A DNA stretch of 64,000 nucleotides from Nitrospira_D sp019636945 (lineage in GTDB: Bacteria > Nitrospirota > Nitrospiria > Nitrospirales > Nitrospiraceae), in contig NZ_JBLFBO010000013.1 in NCBI RefSeq assembly GCF_047338595.1, forward strand, positions 1-64,000, in the 5' to 3' direction. This document shows, piece after piece, positions 16,812 through 26,246 of the stretch. The notes beneath the pieces are model-generated. The model saw nothing but the letters and a program-made list of their open reading frames with translations, was not told the DNA's origin and did not search any database. Position numbers and translations under genes: made by a program. Numbering within the stretch: position 1 is the stretch's first letter; each line of letters opens with the position of its first letter.

Positions 16812-19348
16812 TGAAGCGCACCTGCGATATCTGTTTGGCAGCTCTTGGATTGATCATCACCTTGCCGCTTCTGGCTATTATTGCTGTGTTGATCAAACTG
16901 GACTCGTCCGGGCCCGTGATTTTCCGGCAGATTCGCGTTGGGCAAGGATTCCGCCCATTCGCGATTCGGAAGTTTCGGACCATGGTCGCGAATGACTCTG
17001 CAGGTGGCTCTCTTATCACCGTTGGGCAGGATTGTCGCATCACCAGAGTCGGGCATATTTTGCGGGGGCTTAAACTCGATGAATTGCCGCAGTTATGGAA
17101 TGTCCTTCTGGGGGATATGAGCCTTGTGGGGCCAAGACCGGAAGTGCCTCGTTATGTGGAGCGGGCACGTGCAGAATTTGCCGAGGTGCTTACGGTGCGA
17201 CCGGGGATTACGGATTTGGCTTCGTTGAAGTATATTGATGAGGCCGCGATTCTCGCCGTTTCGACGAACCCTGAAGAAGAGTATCAAAATAAAGTTCTTC
17301 CGGAAAAGCTACGGCTGGCGAAGCTCTATGTCCGCCATATGTCGTTGCGGCTTGATTTCGCCATTATCTTGCAAACAGTGCTTCGTATTGCCAGATTGCC
17401 CCTCGTAGTTCTTACGCTTCCGGAACTTAGGGCTGCAGTGGAGGTTTCAGTAGATTCTCCATGGGCAGGTCTGTCTGCTTTCATTACCAGATGGAGGCGG
17501 CCTATTATCGTTGTCGTCGACGTAGGGCTTATCATTCTGGCTAACTACCTCGCTTTTTTCCTGCGATACGATGGAAATATTCCTCAGAGCGATCGCTATG
17601 TCTTCGAGCAGACGGTCCTGGGATTGGTTGCCGTGAGAGGAGTTGCATTTGCTTTGTATGGCTTGAACGAAGGTCTGTGGAGGTATACTAGTCTCTGGGA
17701 TCTTCAAAATATTCTGAAGGGCGTTTTGGTGAGTACGGTAGCATTTGTGGGCTGGGTTTATTGGGTAATGGGGATTAGCAGCTATCCTCGTTCCATCTTT
17801 GCGATCGATGCCATACTCGTTGTGGGATTTCTTGCCGGCGTGAGATTGTCGTCGAGAGTTTTGCGGGATAAAGTAATATTTCAGAAAAGACGAAGGGTGT
17901 TGGTGATTGGTGCTGGAGATTCCGGCGAGCGGGTTGTGCGAGAGATGAAGACGCGCAGCGCATTCAACTGCCAGCCAATTGGGCTTGTTGATGACAATAG
18001 TCTGCTCCTCAATCAGCGCATTCACGGAGTCCGCGTACTGGGGGGCATGCAGGATATCCCCAAACTCATGGAAGCGCTCAAGCCAGAAGTTGTTGTAGTG
18101 GCGGTGCCCAATCCGACACCTGAGTTCCTTCGAGACCTGGTTATTAAGCTAGAGCCATATGATGTGTCAATTAAGACATTGCCTGGGAAAGAGGAGCTGC
18201 TTACGGATCAAAGCGCCGTCAGTCAGATCCGAAATGTGTCCATCCCTGATCTTTTGTCACGTGCCCCGGTGAATCTCGACAATCGTGCCACGAGGCAGTT
18301 AGTGAGAAATAAAACAGTCATGATTACTGGTGCGGGCGGGTCTATTGGGTCCGAAGTGGCTCGCCAAATTGCGTCGTTCGAGCCAAAGGAGCTGTTGTTG
18401 TATGAGCGTCACGAGAACAGTCTCTACAATATCCATAAGGAACTTGATGATAAGAAATATTCCTTTCCCATTATTCCCCTGATCGGGGATATTACGGATG
18501 TGCAAAGGCTTTCGTCTGTGTTTGAGCGATATCGCCCGCAGATTTTGTTCCATGCGGCGGCGCATAAGCACGTGCCACTGGTTGAAGCGAATCCCGTTGA
18601 AGCAGTGAAGAATAACTGCATGGGTACGCGTATTACGGCTGAGGCGGCCAGTCTTTATGGCGTAGAGCAATTTGTTCATATTTCGACCGACAAAGCCGTC
18701 AATCCATCGAGTGTGATGGGTGCGACCAAACGGGTGGCGGAGCTCGTTATCCAGGATATTGCCAGAACCAGCCGGACGCGATTTTTACTTGTTCGGTTCG
18801 GCAATGTTCTCGGCAGTAGTGGGAGTGTCTTGCTCCGGTTCCAGGAACAGATCAGGTCCGGTGGACCGGTGACGGTCACGCACCCGGAAATCCGACGCTA
18901 CTTCATGCTGATTCCGGAGGCGGTTCAGCTGGTTCTTCAGGCGGCAACTATCGGAGAACAAGGTCAGACCTACATTCTCGATATGGGAGAACAAATCAAA
19001 GTGCTCGATATTGCTCGAAGCCTTATCCGCTTGTCCGGGCTTGTCCCCGGTAGAGATGTTCCTATTCGATTCGTAGGGCTTCGTCCCGGAGAAAAATTGT
19101 ATGAGGAATTAGTCGGTGAGGGAGAGATTGCGGTTAGCTCTCCGCTGGAGAAGATTTTGCAAATCCGGACGGTCAATCCTCTCGACTTCGACGTGTTTCG
19201 AGAAAAGCTATCAGCGCTGGAAGCGGCCAGCTCTCACGATGAGCCGGATGTGATATTGGAACAATTGAAGGGGATCGTTCCGATGTTCCAAACGTCGGTA
19301 CCGGATACAGAGGCTGCTGGGGTCATGACAGGATCGGCACAAATCTAA
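16811..19348 (+). CDS. Fusion: phosphoglycosyl transferase (N) + UDP-HexNAc 4,6-dehydratase, FlaA1/CapD type (C)
   Basis: 845 residues. Residues 1-200 are a monotopic phosphoglycosyl transferase: a membrane-dipping N-terminus (LAALGLIITLPLLAIIAVLI), KFRTM near 55 and DELPQLWNVLLGDMSLVGPR near 93-112. Residues 230-350 are several transmembrane helices, then two Rossmann units: VLVIGAGDSGERVVREM near 370 and VMITGAGGSIGSEVARQI near 503-520. HISTDKAVNPSSVMGATKR gives the SMK catalytic triad used by PglF/FlaA1/CapD dehydratases in place of SYK. Dehydratase and transferase are normally separate (PglF and PglC); here they are one chain, so the sugar could be made and loaded on undecaprenyl phosphate by one membrane protein. 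The gene overlaps the stop of the aminotransferase. Confidence 0.88.
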   Translation: MKRTCDICLAALGLIITLPLLAIIAVLIKLDSSGPVIFRQIRVGQGFRPFAIRKFRTMVANDSAGGSLITVGQDCRITRVGHILRGLKLDELPQLWNVLLGDMSLVGPRPEVPRYVERARAEFAEVLTVRPGITDLASLKYIDEAAILAVSTNPEEEYQNKVLPEKLRLAKLYVRHMSLRLDFAIILQTVLRIARLPLVVLTLPELRAAVEVSVDSPWAGLSAFITRWRRPIIVVVDVGLIILANYLAFFLRYDGNIPQSDRYVFEQTVLGLVAVRGVAFALYGLNEGLWRYTSLWDLQNILKGVLVSTVAFVGWVYWVMGISSYPRSIFAIDAILVVGFLAGVRLSSRVLRDKVIFQKRRRVLVIGAGDSGERVVREMKTRSAFNCQPIGLVDDNSLLLNQRIHGVRVLGGMQDIPKLMEALKPEVVVVAVPNPTPEFLRDLVIKLEPYDVSIKTLPGKEELLTDQSAVSQIRNVSIPDLLSRAPVNLDNRATRQLVRNKTVMITGAGGSIGSEVARQIASFEPKELLLYERHENSLYNIHKELDDKKYSFPIIPLIGDITDVQRLSSVFERYRPQILFHAAAHKHVPLVEANPVEAVKNNCMGTRITAEAASLYGVEQFVHISTDKAVNPSSVMGATKRVAELVIQDIARTSRTRFLLVRFGNVLGSSGSVLLRFQEQIRSGGPVTVTHPEIRRYFMLIPEAVQLVLQAATIGEQGQTYILDMGEQIKVLDIARSLIRLSGLVPGRDVPIRFVGLRPGEKLYEELVGEGEIAVSSPLEKILQIRTVNPLDFDVFREKLSALEAASSHDEPDVILEQLKGIVPMFQTSVPDTEAAGVMTGSAQI

Positions 19349-19446
19349 GCAGGATAGAGAAAGGTGATGCGAAAGGCTAACAAGCCATCAAGGCGCCTTT
19401 TCCCCTGAATTCACGGTGTTTGACTTTACGGTATCTGGGAGTAACC

Positions 19447-21762
19447 ATGCAATATCCTGACTTAGCTGCTTCACCGGAACAAACAGGCTTCGCCCAGGTC
19501 CACGAGTATGTCCTCATCGTATCCCGCAACAAATGGATCATTGCAGGTGCGATTGCGCTTTCACTGATACTGGCCGGGATGTACCTGCTGATTGCTCCTA
19601 AGTATTATCAATCGCAAACGTTAATAGTGGAAGAAGGCCGCAAAGGAATCGACAATGTTCTGGATACAGGAGAGAATACGGATCGACTTTTTGAGAAACG
19701 TCTCTTTCTTATTCAGAAACAGATCAGAAGCCGAGACTTCTTAAGGGGGTTGGAAAAGGAGTTTAGTGAGCACGTTGAGGGTCGCGATGGAACATCAGCG
19801 GTCATTGACTGGGATGAATTAGCCGGTGGGGTCATGGTTGAGAGAGCTATGATCGACCCTGCTGGAGGCAAAAGCCAGCTGAACCTGCTTGATGGATTCG
19901 TGGTTTCCGTGTTTCATCAGGATCCCCAAACAGCCAGGCGGGTAGCTGCTGGGATCGCAGACAGGTTCATTCAAGAAAACAACCGAGAACGTGAGCGGGA
20001 CGTCGAAGGTACGGGGGAATTCCTCGATGAAGAGCTGCGAGCGTTGAAGCGTGAGCTGGAGAAGAAGGAAGATAATCTCAGTAGCTTCAAGAAATCTCAT
20101 GTGGGCGGTCTCCCCAGTCAGGCAGAGACCAATATGCGGTCGCTTGATCGTATAGAGGCTGATATCACGAGGACGACAGAGGACCTGCAACGTCACTCCG
20201 AGAAGCTTGCCATGCTGAATCAAGCGGTGCAGCAGTACCGAGCGTCTGGACAACAGAGCCCCGGTTTTGCGACCTCACGATCCATGGCACCAGATCCGTT
20301 GTTTAATCGGCTTCGAGAACTGCGAGAACAACTTGTGAAGCTGAGGGCTGAGTTCTGGGATGGGTATCCTGAGGTCGTGTTAGTCAAGGAACAACTTCGA
20401 CAAGTAGAGGACGAACTCGTGAATGTGTATGGTCGGGATGTAATCCGGTCGGACAAGGCACCGCTTGATCCGTACCTTCAGGACTTGGCCAAGCTGCAGA
20501 GTGAGGTGCGAACGGAACTAGCGCTTCTCCAACGGCGTCTCGAGCAGCTCCATTCCAGCAAGCAAGAGCTTGAAAAGCGGCTAGAAAGAAGCCCCATCGT
20601 GGAGCAGGAACTCCTGATTCTTGAACGAGATTACAATACATTGAAGAACAATTACACGATGCTCCTTGATAAGCGGCTGCACACGAGAGTCGAAGAAAAT
20701 ATTGAAAAACGACAAAAAAGTGGGAAGTATCGCATCATAGACAAGGCCAATTTGCCGACGGTGCCGGCCATTCCAAACACTCCACGGGTTTTGGTACTGG
20801 GGTTCTTGTTCGGATGTGTATTGGGGGGCGGGTTGGCGGTCCTGCGCGAACGACTGACGGAACATTTTCGAAGCCCAGAAGATGTGGAATTTCTTCTGGC
20901 AGGTCCTCGATTATTGGCCGCCATTCCCGATTTTGCATCCTTATGGCATACGGGAAATGGTTCGGATTCATTGCAAAGGCCGGCATTACCGAGGCCGTCT
21001 CTGGGTATGACCATGAACTCTCGATCTGAGCTTGCGGTGAGCAATCGGTCCGCCGTTGGTCAATCGAGCTTCCAGGAGCTTGATCGGAGGTTTATCACGA
21101 AGCTCTTCCCGCGTTCCATGGCGGCTGAGCAATATCGCGTGGCTGCGGCACGGTTACAACTCGCCAATGAAGCGGGTGGACCGGCTGTCGTCGCTGTGAC
21201 GAGTGCAATCAAGGGTGAGGGGAAAACAACAACCGTCATCAATCTGGGGTATACACTTGCTCGAGATTTTGGAAGGCGAGTGCTGCTGGTGGATTGTGAC
21301 TTTGTATTTCCTGAAATGGCGGCGTTTCTAGAGGCGCCTGTCGAATACGGACTCATTGATTGTTTGAGGGGCGATGTCTCTCCACAGCAAGCAATGGGGG
21401 CCTTTTCTGATGTCTCCTGTTGGATTATGCCTGCGGGCAAATCGGTGGCTGGTTCAACTGAATTGCTGCGGGCTGGCCAACTAAACGGAGTATTGTCACA
21501 GTTACGGGATGAATTTGATTATATCCTGCTGAATGCACCTCCCATCCTTCCCGTGGCAACGATGAATGTGCTGGAAAGCCATTGCGATTTGCATCTGCTT
21601 GTCGTACGGGCAAATGTGACGTCAAAGCAGGCGGTCAAGCAAGCGGTAAGCTCACTACGGGCGCAAAAACCCATCCATGTGATCCTGAATGGCGTGGCGT
21701 CCAACTCGCTTCCAAGCTACATGTTGGATTATTCACCTCGTGAGCGTTCCGTAGCCGTGTAG
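19447..21762 (+). CDS. Wzz-type co-polymerase fused to BY-kinase (Wzc-like)
   Basis: About 771 residues from ATG 19447 (GGGAG six bases upstream); a TTG at 19420 is less likely. Inner-membrane polysaccharide co-polymerase: TM1 near 30-52 (WIIAGAIALSLILAGMYLLI), long periplasmic coiled coils, TM2 near 446-465, then a cytoplasmic ATPase. Walker A SAIKGEGKTTTVINLGYTLA near 582-601, Walker A' RVLLVDCDF near 610 and Walker B YILLNAPPILPVA near 691 identify a bacterial tyrosine kinase, which controls chain length and export. The C-terminus has only two tyrosines (SYMLDYSPRE), short of the usual Tyr-rich tail. No wza, wzx or wzy was found nearby. Confidence 0.88.
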   Translation: MQYPDLAASPEQTGFAQVHEYVLIVSRNKWIIAGAIALSLILAGMYLLIAPKYYQSQTLIVEEGRKGIDNVLDTGENTDRLFEKRLFLIQKQIRSRDFLRGLEKEFSEHVEGRDGTSAVIDWDELAGGVMVERAMIDPAGGKSQLNLLDGFVVSVFHQDPQTARRVAAGIADRFIQENNRERERDVEGTGEFLDEELRALKRELEKKEDNLSSFKKSHVGGLPSQAETNMRSLDRIEADITRTTEDLQRHSEKLAMLNQAVQQYRASGQQSPGFATSRSMAPDPLFNRLRELREQLVKLRAEFWDGYPEVVLVKEQLRQVEDELVNVYGRDVIRSDKAPLDPYLQDLAKLQSEVRTELALLQRRLEQLHSSKQELEKRLERSPIVEQELLILERDYNTLKNNYTMLLDKRLHTRVEENIEKRQKSGKYRIIDKANLPTVPAIPNTPRVLVLGFLFGCVLGGGLAVLRERLTEHFRSPEDVEFLLAGPRLLAAIPDFASLWHTGNGSDSLQRPALPRPSLGMTMNSRSELAVSNRSAVGQSSFQELDRRFITKLFPRSMAAEQYRVAAARLQLANEAGGPAVVAVTSAIKGEGKTTTVINLGYTLARDFGRRVLLVDCDFVFPEMAAFLEAPVEYGLIDCLRGDVSPQQAMGAFSDVSCWIMPAGKSVAGSTELLRAGQLNGVLSQLRDEFDYILLNAPPILPVATMNVLESHCDLHLLVVRANVTSKQAVKQAVSSLRAQKPIHVILNGVASNSLPSYMLDYSPRERSVAV

Positions 21763-21864
21763 GTCCTGGCTCCATGGTACATGTGATGGGCCTGAAGTCT
21801 CGCATCGTCCTCATGGCCGACTGATGGCTCATCCGAGTATGCTGTTGTAAGAGAAGCTGCATGT

Positions 21865-22386
21865 CTATTGAGCGGCTTCAGGGGCTGCAGGAAACAGAAT
21901 AAACGGTGGCTTCGGTTCCTGATCCGGTGGGACATAGGCGGGCGCTGGTTCACCAGCTGGTCCTAGGTATCTGACAAACCGGTAAATGGCGCGCAAGTCC
22001 CGCTCCTTCATTTCGCGAAGGACGAACCAGGGCATGGGGGGACGAAACTCGACTGAGCGAGCGATCCGAACCCACTGTTCTTCAGAGAGATTGTGCATAA
22101 AGAGCCGTAAGTTGCTCGCATAGGTTGTCCCCCAGGGCCCTCGCCATCCCATCCCATCGCCCTTGAGCCAGTCTTTTTCGGGGATTTTCCCTGCCGCCTC
22201 CGCATAGCCGGTCGTGTGACAATCGTTACAACCGGCGATCTTGATGATATACCGTGCATGGTCTGCAGTCTTCCTATCCAAAGCCTGTGGTTGACCACTC
22301 ACCCTGGGCTGTTCACCAGCGAAGGCTCCGGTAGCGACAAGCACGAAGCACAACGTGACAACGTAGATGACTCCGGTTATATGCAT
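21865..22386 (-). CDS. Exported monohaem cytochrome c
   Basis: 173 residues with a signal peptide (VIYVVTLCFVLVATGAFA, cleavage before GEQ). One haem-binding motif, CNDCH, at about residues 53-57 and a likely methionine ligand in EFRPPMPWF near 115-120. This is the class I cytochrome c layout, although the spacing includes a conserved WRGPWGTTYASNLRLFMHNL segment also seen in periplasmic cytochromes with an added domain. It carries single electrons in the periplasm; partner enzymes are not in the window. GGAGGG precedes the ATG. The proline-rich C-terminus may be a tether. Confidence 0.86.
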   Translation of the reverse strand: MHITGVIYVVTLCFVLVATGAFAGEQPRVSGQPQALDRKTADHARYIIKIAGCNDCHTTGYAEAAGKIPEKDWLKGDGMGWRGPWGTTYASNLRLFMHNLSEEQWVRIARSVEFRPPMPWFVLREMKERDLRAIYRFVRYLGPAGEPAPAYVPPDQEPKPPFILFPAAPEAAQ

Positions 22387-22763
22387 GGTCCCGTTCCCTC
22401 CTCTGCGTTTCCCTCTGATCGTGTTTTGCGAAGCATGATCACCGACTGTTCATGCGGGAGTGTGGAAAGAGTATCGTTTAGTAATCATCGATTTCATCGG
22501 TTTCATCGAGCATCTCCGCTGTCACTTCATCCGACTCAACAGTCCATTGAGGCAGTGGAATGCTTTTCGCTTTGAGAATGGCTTCCTGCTCCGTTCCCGC
22601 AGCCAGAGTGAGCTCATAGCTCACCGTGTGTTTGATTTGAAACATCCTCATATTGATTCACCTTTGAATATGTGGTCTCTCTGCCATCCAATCACGAGCT
22701 GTGGGCTCTCCGTTCTATTCGAAGTCGACGGAGCCGTGATCCGTCTGGTGGTCTGATGGTTCG
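22387..22763. other. 377-bp intergenic stretch
   Basis: Open frames here have no family likeness or ribosome site. It should hold the promoter of the cytochrome gene; no motif was recognised. Confidence 0.35.
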
Positions 22764-22973
22764 TTAGCAGGGCTTCTTTTTCCCCTGCATCCGTTTCTGT
22801 TCTAATTCAGTCTGTTGCCGCATCTGTTCGAGTTGAAGCTGAAAATGCCGCTCCCGTTCGTCGTTCAGGCCTAGAGGCCGTGTATTCCCTCCGGTTCCAT
22901 CTTTCCCAGCGGCTTGGACCAGCATTGCCGTGAGAACAGTACCGACTATCACACCGAGTATGAAATTCCACAT
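22764..22973 (-). CDS. Small single-pass membrane protein, unknown function
   Basis: 69 residues: an N-terminal membrane helix (FILGVIVGTVLTAMLVQAA) followed by a charged, Gln/Glu-rich helix (RERHFQLQLEQMRQQTELEQ) that could form a coiled coil. AGGAG lies upstream, though about 15 bases from the ATG. Not recognised; the layout suggests an anchored scaffold or regulator. It could be a chance frame, but the clean helix-plus-coiled-coil pattern argues for a real gene. Confidence 0.5.
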   Translation of the reverse strand: MWNFILGVIVGTVLTAMLVQAAGKDGTGGNTRPLGLNDERERHFQLQLEQMRQQTELEQKRMQGKKKPC

Positions 22974-23269
22974 CGCTTTTCTGTCAGGCTCCTTTCGGTT
23001 TGGGCGTAGCGAGCATTCAGCAGTATTAGTGTGAGGGGATGGTCACCTCTTGCACGAGAGTCCAATCGGGTAGCCAGGGCATTGTAATCGATTCGGCCTC
23101 AGATACCATAGAGGCTTGTCTCGTCTGAGGAGGAGATATTCGGATGGTCATCCAGTCGTTACCTTGACTCTATTTCCATCGCTTTGCTAGAGTGATCAGC
23201 CAATCTAAATATTTGAAAGTTCCGCCGTTTCTGAACCATTTTCACAAGTAACACTGAGGCAACATTGTG

Positions 23270-26236
23270 ATGAACGCCTGGTTGTGTGATGACTCGCAGC
23301 GCTTCAATAATCGTCGCCTATGTATCGATGGGCTCCCAGGAGAATGGGGTGGTGGAGATCCGGTCGCTGAAGAAGAAGAGCTGCCGCTGCCTCCGCAAAA
23401 TGTCCATGCCAAGTCTGGGAACGGGCGGATTACCATTACGTGGGATCCGGTTCCGGATGCCATGTATTATAACCTCTACTTCCAGACAACCAAGGGCGTG
23501 CAGATCAAGTTCTCGGAGTTGACCCGCCCTATTGCGGGTCCAGAAGATTTTAAGAGCGTCATCGGGGTCAAGAAGGACAAGGCGACTTGCTTGGAAGGGG
23601 CCTCCAGTCCCTACATCCATGACGACCTCGCCAATGGTACCTGCTACCACTATGTCGTCACGGTGGTGACGCCGAAGGGCGAAAGTCTCGAATCTCAAGA
23701 AGTCATGGCGATTCCATCGCCCTATCTCCTCGCCATGGTGATCGGATGCGAGGGCGTCGATGATGGTGAACTCAGTTCTCCGACGGGTATTGCGCTCGAC
23801 AAAGAGGGGAATCTCTATGTGGCGGATACCGACAATCATTCCGTTCAGAAGTTCGACAAGACGGGGAAGTTTCTGGCCCGATGGGGAGGTGAGCCTAGTT
23901 CGCAGGAAGGGCAATTCTATTATCCCCGCGGGTTGGCTGTTGGACCGGACGATGTCGTCTATGTGGCAGACAGCGGGAATAACCGCGTGCAGAAGTTCGA
24001 TCTCGAAGGGAACGCCCAGAAGGCCTGGGGGAAGTTCGGGTTTGCCTGGCGCGGCGCTGAGATGGGGCGGTTCGACGTACCGTGGGGCATTACAACGGAT
24101 CAGGACGGCAACGTCTATGTGTCCGATACGAGCAATGCACGGATTCAAAAGTTTCAAGCCGACGGGCAGCCGCTGTTGAAGTGGGGGCGAGACGGCAGCT
24201 TCGATGGTGCCTTCTTTTTCCCGCGCGGGGTCGCGGTGGATTTTGTCGGGAATATTTATGTGGCCGATGAGAGCAATAACCGTATTCAGAAATTCGATAC
24301 GCGTGGAAGTTTTCTGACAAAGTGGGGGCGTGAGGGGAGTGGACCCGGGCAATTCAGATCTCCCTGGGGGATTGCCTGTGATGCACTGGGCAATGTCTAC
24401 GTGGTCGATAGCGGCAATCACCGGATTCAGAAGTTTGATGGGAACGGGACCTTTCTCTGCTCGTTTGGAAACCGAGGGAAGACGGAGGGACAGCTCAACT
24501 TCCCCTACGGGATCGCCGTGGATAAAGAAGGCTGTGTATTTGTCGTCGATAGCGGCAACAATCGCATTCTCAAGTATGTGCCGACGGAAGAGGAGTTGAA
24601 CCGCGGCAAAGAGCAGCCTGCGCAGGCTGCAGATGCCGGAGTCGTGCAGCCGCCTCGTAGCCTTGCCGTCAAGGCAGGCGATACGGAGGTCTTCCTGAGC
24701 TGGATGGAGGTGTCAGGCGCGCAGTCGTACAACCTCTATTTTAGTACCTCTCCCCACATTACACTTGAGGGGGCTACGAAGATCGAAGGCGTGACGAATC
24801 CCTATACGCATGAAGGTCTTACCAACGATACTCCCTACTTTTACGCCGTGACGGCATCGTTCGAGGATGGGACGGAAAGCGGGTTATCCGAAGAGGTGAC
24901 GGCGATGCCCGTGCTGATCGATATCACGGCGCCGCAGAACCCCTATGCCGTGATCAACCACGGGGCGTTCATGACGAATTCGCCGGATGTGGTGGTGACA
25001 ATCTCGGCGACGGATTTGGACACGGGCGTCGGGGCCTATTTCATTTCCGAGAGTCCATTGACGCCCATGGCCGGTACGCCGGGGTGGGTGGATGTGACGC
25101 CGGCGATCAAATTTGGAGCGACGATTCCGTTCATTCTGTCTCCGGCCGACGGCCAGAAGACAGTGTATGTGTGGTTTAAGGACATTGGGAACAATGTCTC
25201 GACTCCAGCGAGTACCACCATTCTCGTCAATACCTCGGGCTATCTCTGTGTCGCAAAATGGGGGAAGCCTGGTCGCGGTGCGTCGTTGTTACACGGCGGG
25301 GAATTCATGGCGCCGATGTACGGGCTCTGCGTGGATCAGCAGGGGTCCCTGTTTGTCGTGGATAACGGCAACAATCGCGTGCAGAAATTCGACAGCGCCG
25401 GGAACTTTATTATCCTGTGGGGGAGCTTCGGCTCCGCCAATGCCAACTTCCATAATCCCACCGGGATCGCCTGTGACGGGAAGGGCGATGTCTGGGTGGT
25501 CGATACCAACAACCATCGCGTGCAGAAGTTCGACGGAAAACTCGGTGGCTATCTGATGAAATTCGGCTCACGCGGGAACGGCGAGGGCCAGTTCAATGCA
25601 CCCTGGGGCATTGCCGTCGACCGTGTGCGAGGGTATGTGTATGTGGTCGACAGCGCCAATTTCAGGGTACAGAAGTTCGATATGGCGGGCGAGTTCATCA
25701 TGGCCTGGGGCAGCTTCGGTAACGGAGACGGGCAGTTCTATTTCCCCCGCGGGGTGGCGGTCGACCAGGAGGATGGAACGGTCTACGTCGTCGATATGGG
25801 TAATCACCGTATTCAGAAATTCGACACCAGTACCAACGTGTTGCCGCAGCTCTTGACGAAATGGGGAGGCAGTCCGGCAGCCGGGCATGCCAGTAGTTCC
25901 TTGGCGCAGGAAGCGGGACAACTCCGCTCGCCCTGGGGGATCACCGTGGATGGAACCGGTGATGTATATGTGACGGATACGGGAAATCATCGGATCGAAA
26001 AGTTCGACCGCGAGGGCAATTTCATCACGCAGTGGGGCGGGTTCGGCAACGGTGACGGGCAATTTAATTTCCCGTACGGGGTCGCCGTTGATGCCAAAGG
26101 CAGTGTGTTTGTCATCGACAGCGGCAACACCCGCGTGCAGCAGTTCATGCCGGCGGAAGAGGGGAGTGAGCGGCTGCAAGACGAGGCAGAGGATCTGGCC
26201 GAGTTGGAAAAAGCGCAACGAACTCAGAAGGTCTGA
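23270..26236 (+). CDS. NHL-repeat double beta-propeller with fibronectin type III domains
   Basis: 988 residues from ATG 23270 (GTG three bases earlier; GAGG upstream). Order: FnIII-like domain (about 40-150; VHAKSGNGRITITWDPVPDA), six NHL blades (157-445; each ending VYVADSGNNRVQKFD-like), second FnIII (460-550), an Ig-like insert (555-660; TNSPDVVVTISATDLDTGVG), then six more NHL blades (665-965). Each NHL set should close into a six-bladed propeller, a fold used for binding proteins or glycans. No signal peptide is visible on this start, which is odd for FnIII proteins and suggests either cytoplasmic location or a missed upstream exported form. guaB follows after 10 bases, so the two are probably co-transcribed. 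Confidence 0.85.
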   Translation: MNAWLCDDSQRFNNRRLCIDGLPGEWGGGDPVAEEEELPLPPQNVHAKSGNGRITITWDPVPDAMYYNLYFQTTKGVQIKFSELTRPIAGPEDFKSVIGVKKDKATCLEGASSPYIHDDLANGTCYHYVVTVVTPKGESLESQEVMAIPSPYLLAMVIGCEGVDDGELSSPTGIALDKEGNLYVADTDNHSVQKFDKTGKFLARWGGEPSSQEGQFYYPRGLAVGPDDVVYVADSGNNRVQKFDLEGNAQKAWGKFGFAWRGAEMGRFDVPWGITTDQDGNVYVSDTSNARIQKFQADGQPLLKWGRDGSFDGAFFFPRGVAVDFVGNIYVADESNNRIQKFDTRGSFLTKWGREGSGPGQFRSPWGIACDALGNVYVVDSGNHRIQKFDGNGTFLCSFGNRGKTEGQLNFPYGIAVDKEGCVFVVDSGNNRILKYVPTEEELNRGKEQPAQAADAGVVQPPRSLAVKAGDTEVFLSWMEVSGAQSYNLYFSTSPHITLEGATKIEGVTNPYTHEGLTNDTPYFYAVTASFEDGTESGLSEEVTAMPVLIDITAPQNPYAVINHGAFMTNSPDVVVTISATDLDTGVGAYFISESPLTPMAGTPGWVDVTPAIKFGATIPFILSPADGQKTVYVWFKDIGNNVSTPASTTILVNTSGYLCVAKWGKPGRGASLLHGGEFMAPMYGLCVDQQGSLFVVDNGNNRVQKFDSAGNFIILWGSFGSANANFHNPTGIACDGKGDVWVVDTNNHRVQKFDGKLGGYLMKFGSRGNGEGQFNAPWGIAVDRVRGYVYVVDSANFRVQKFDMAGEFIMAWGSFGNGDGQFYFPRGVAVDQEDGTVYVVDMGNHRIQKFDTSTNVLPQLLTKWGGSPAAGHASSSLAQEAGQLRSPWGITVDGTGDVYVTDTGNHRIEKFDREGNFITQWGGFGNGDGQFNFPYGVAVDAKGSVFVIDSGNTRVQQFMPAEEGSERLQDEAEDLAELEKAQRTQKV

Positions 26237-26246
26237 CGAGGGAACG

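Noticed and set aside
23318..24421. A 367-codon open frame on the minus strand inside the NHL gene
   Set aside because: It is an antisense shadow produced by the repeated, GC-biased codon pattern of the NHL blades; the plus-strand protein is clearly real and the antisense product has no family likeness.
23700..26150. Regularly spaced DNA repeats resembling a CRISPR array
   Set aside because: The spacing comes from coding NHL blades; repeats are degenerate, in frame and lack unique spacers. No cas genes are near.
25568..26218. 216-codon minus-strand frame opposite the second NHL array
   Set aside because: Same cause as the first antisense frame; no ribosome site or domain.
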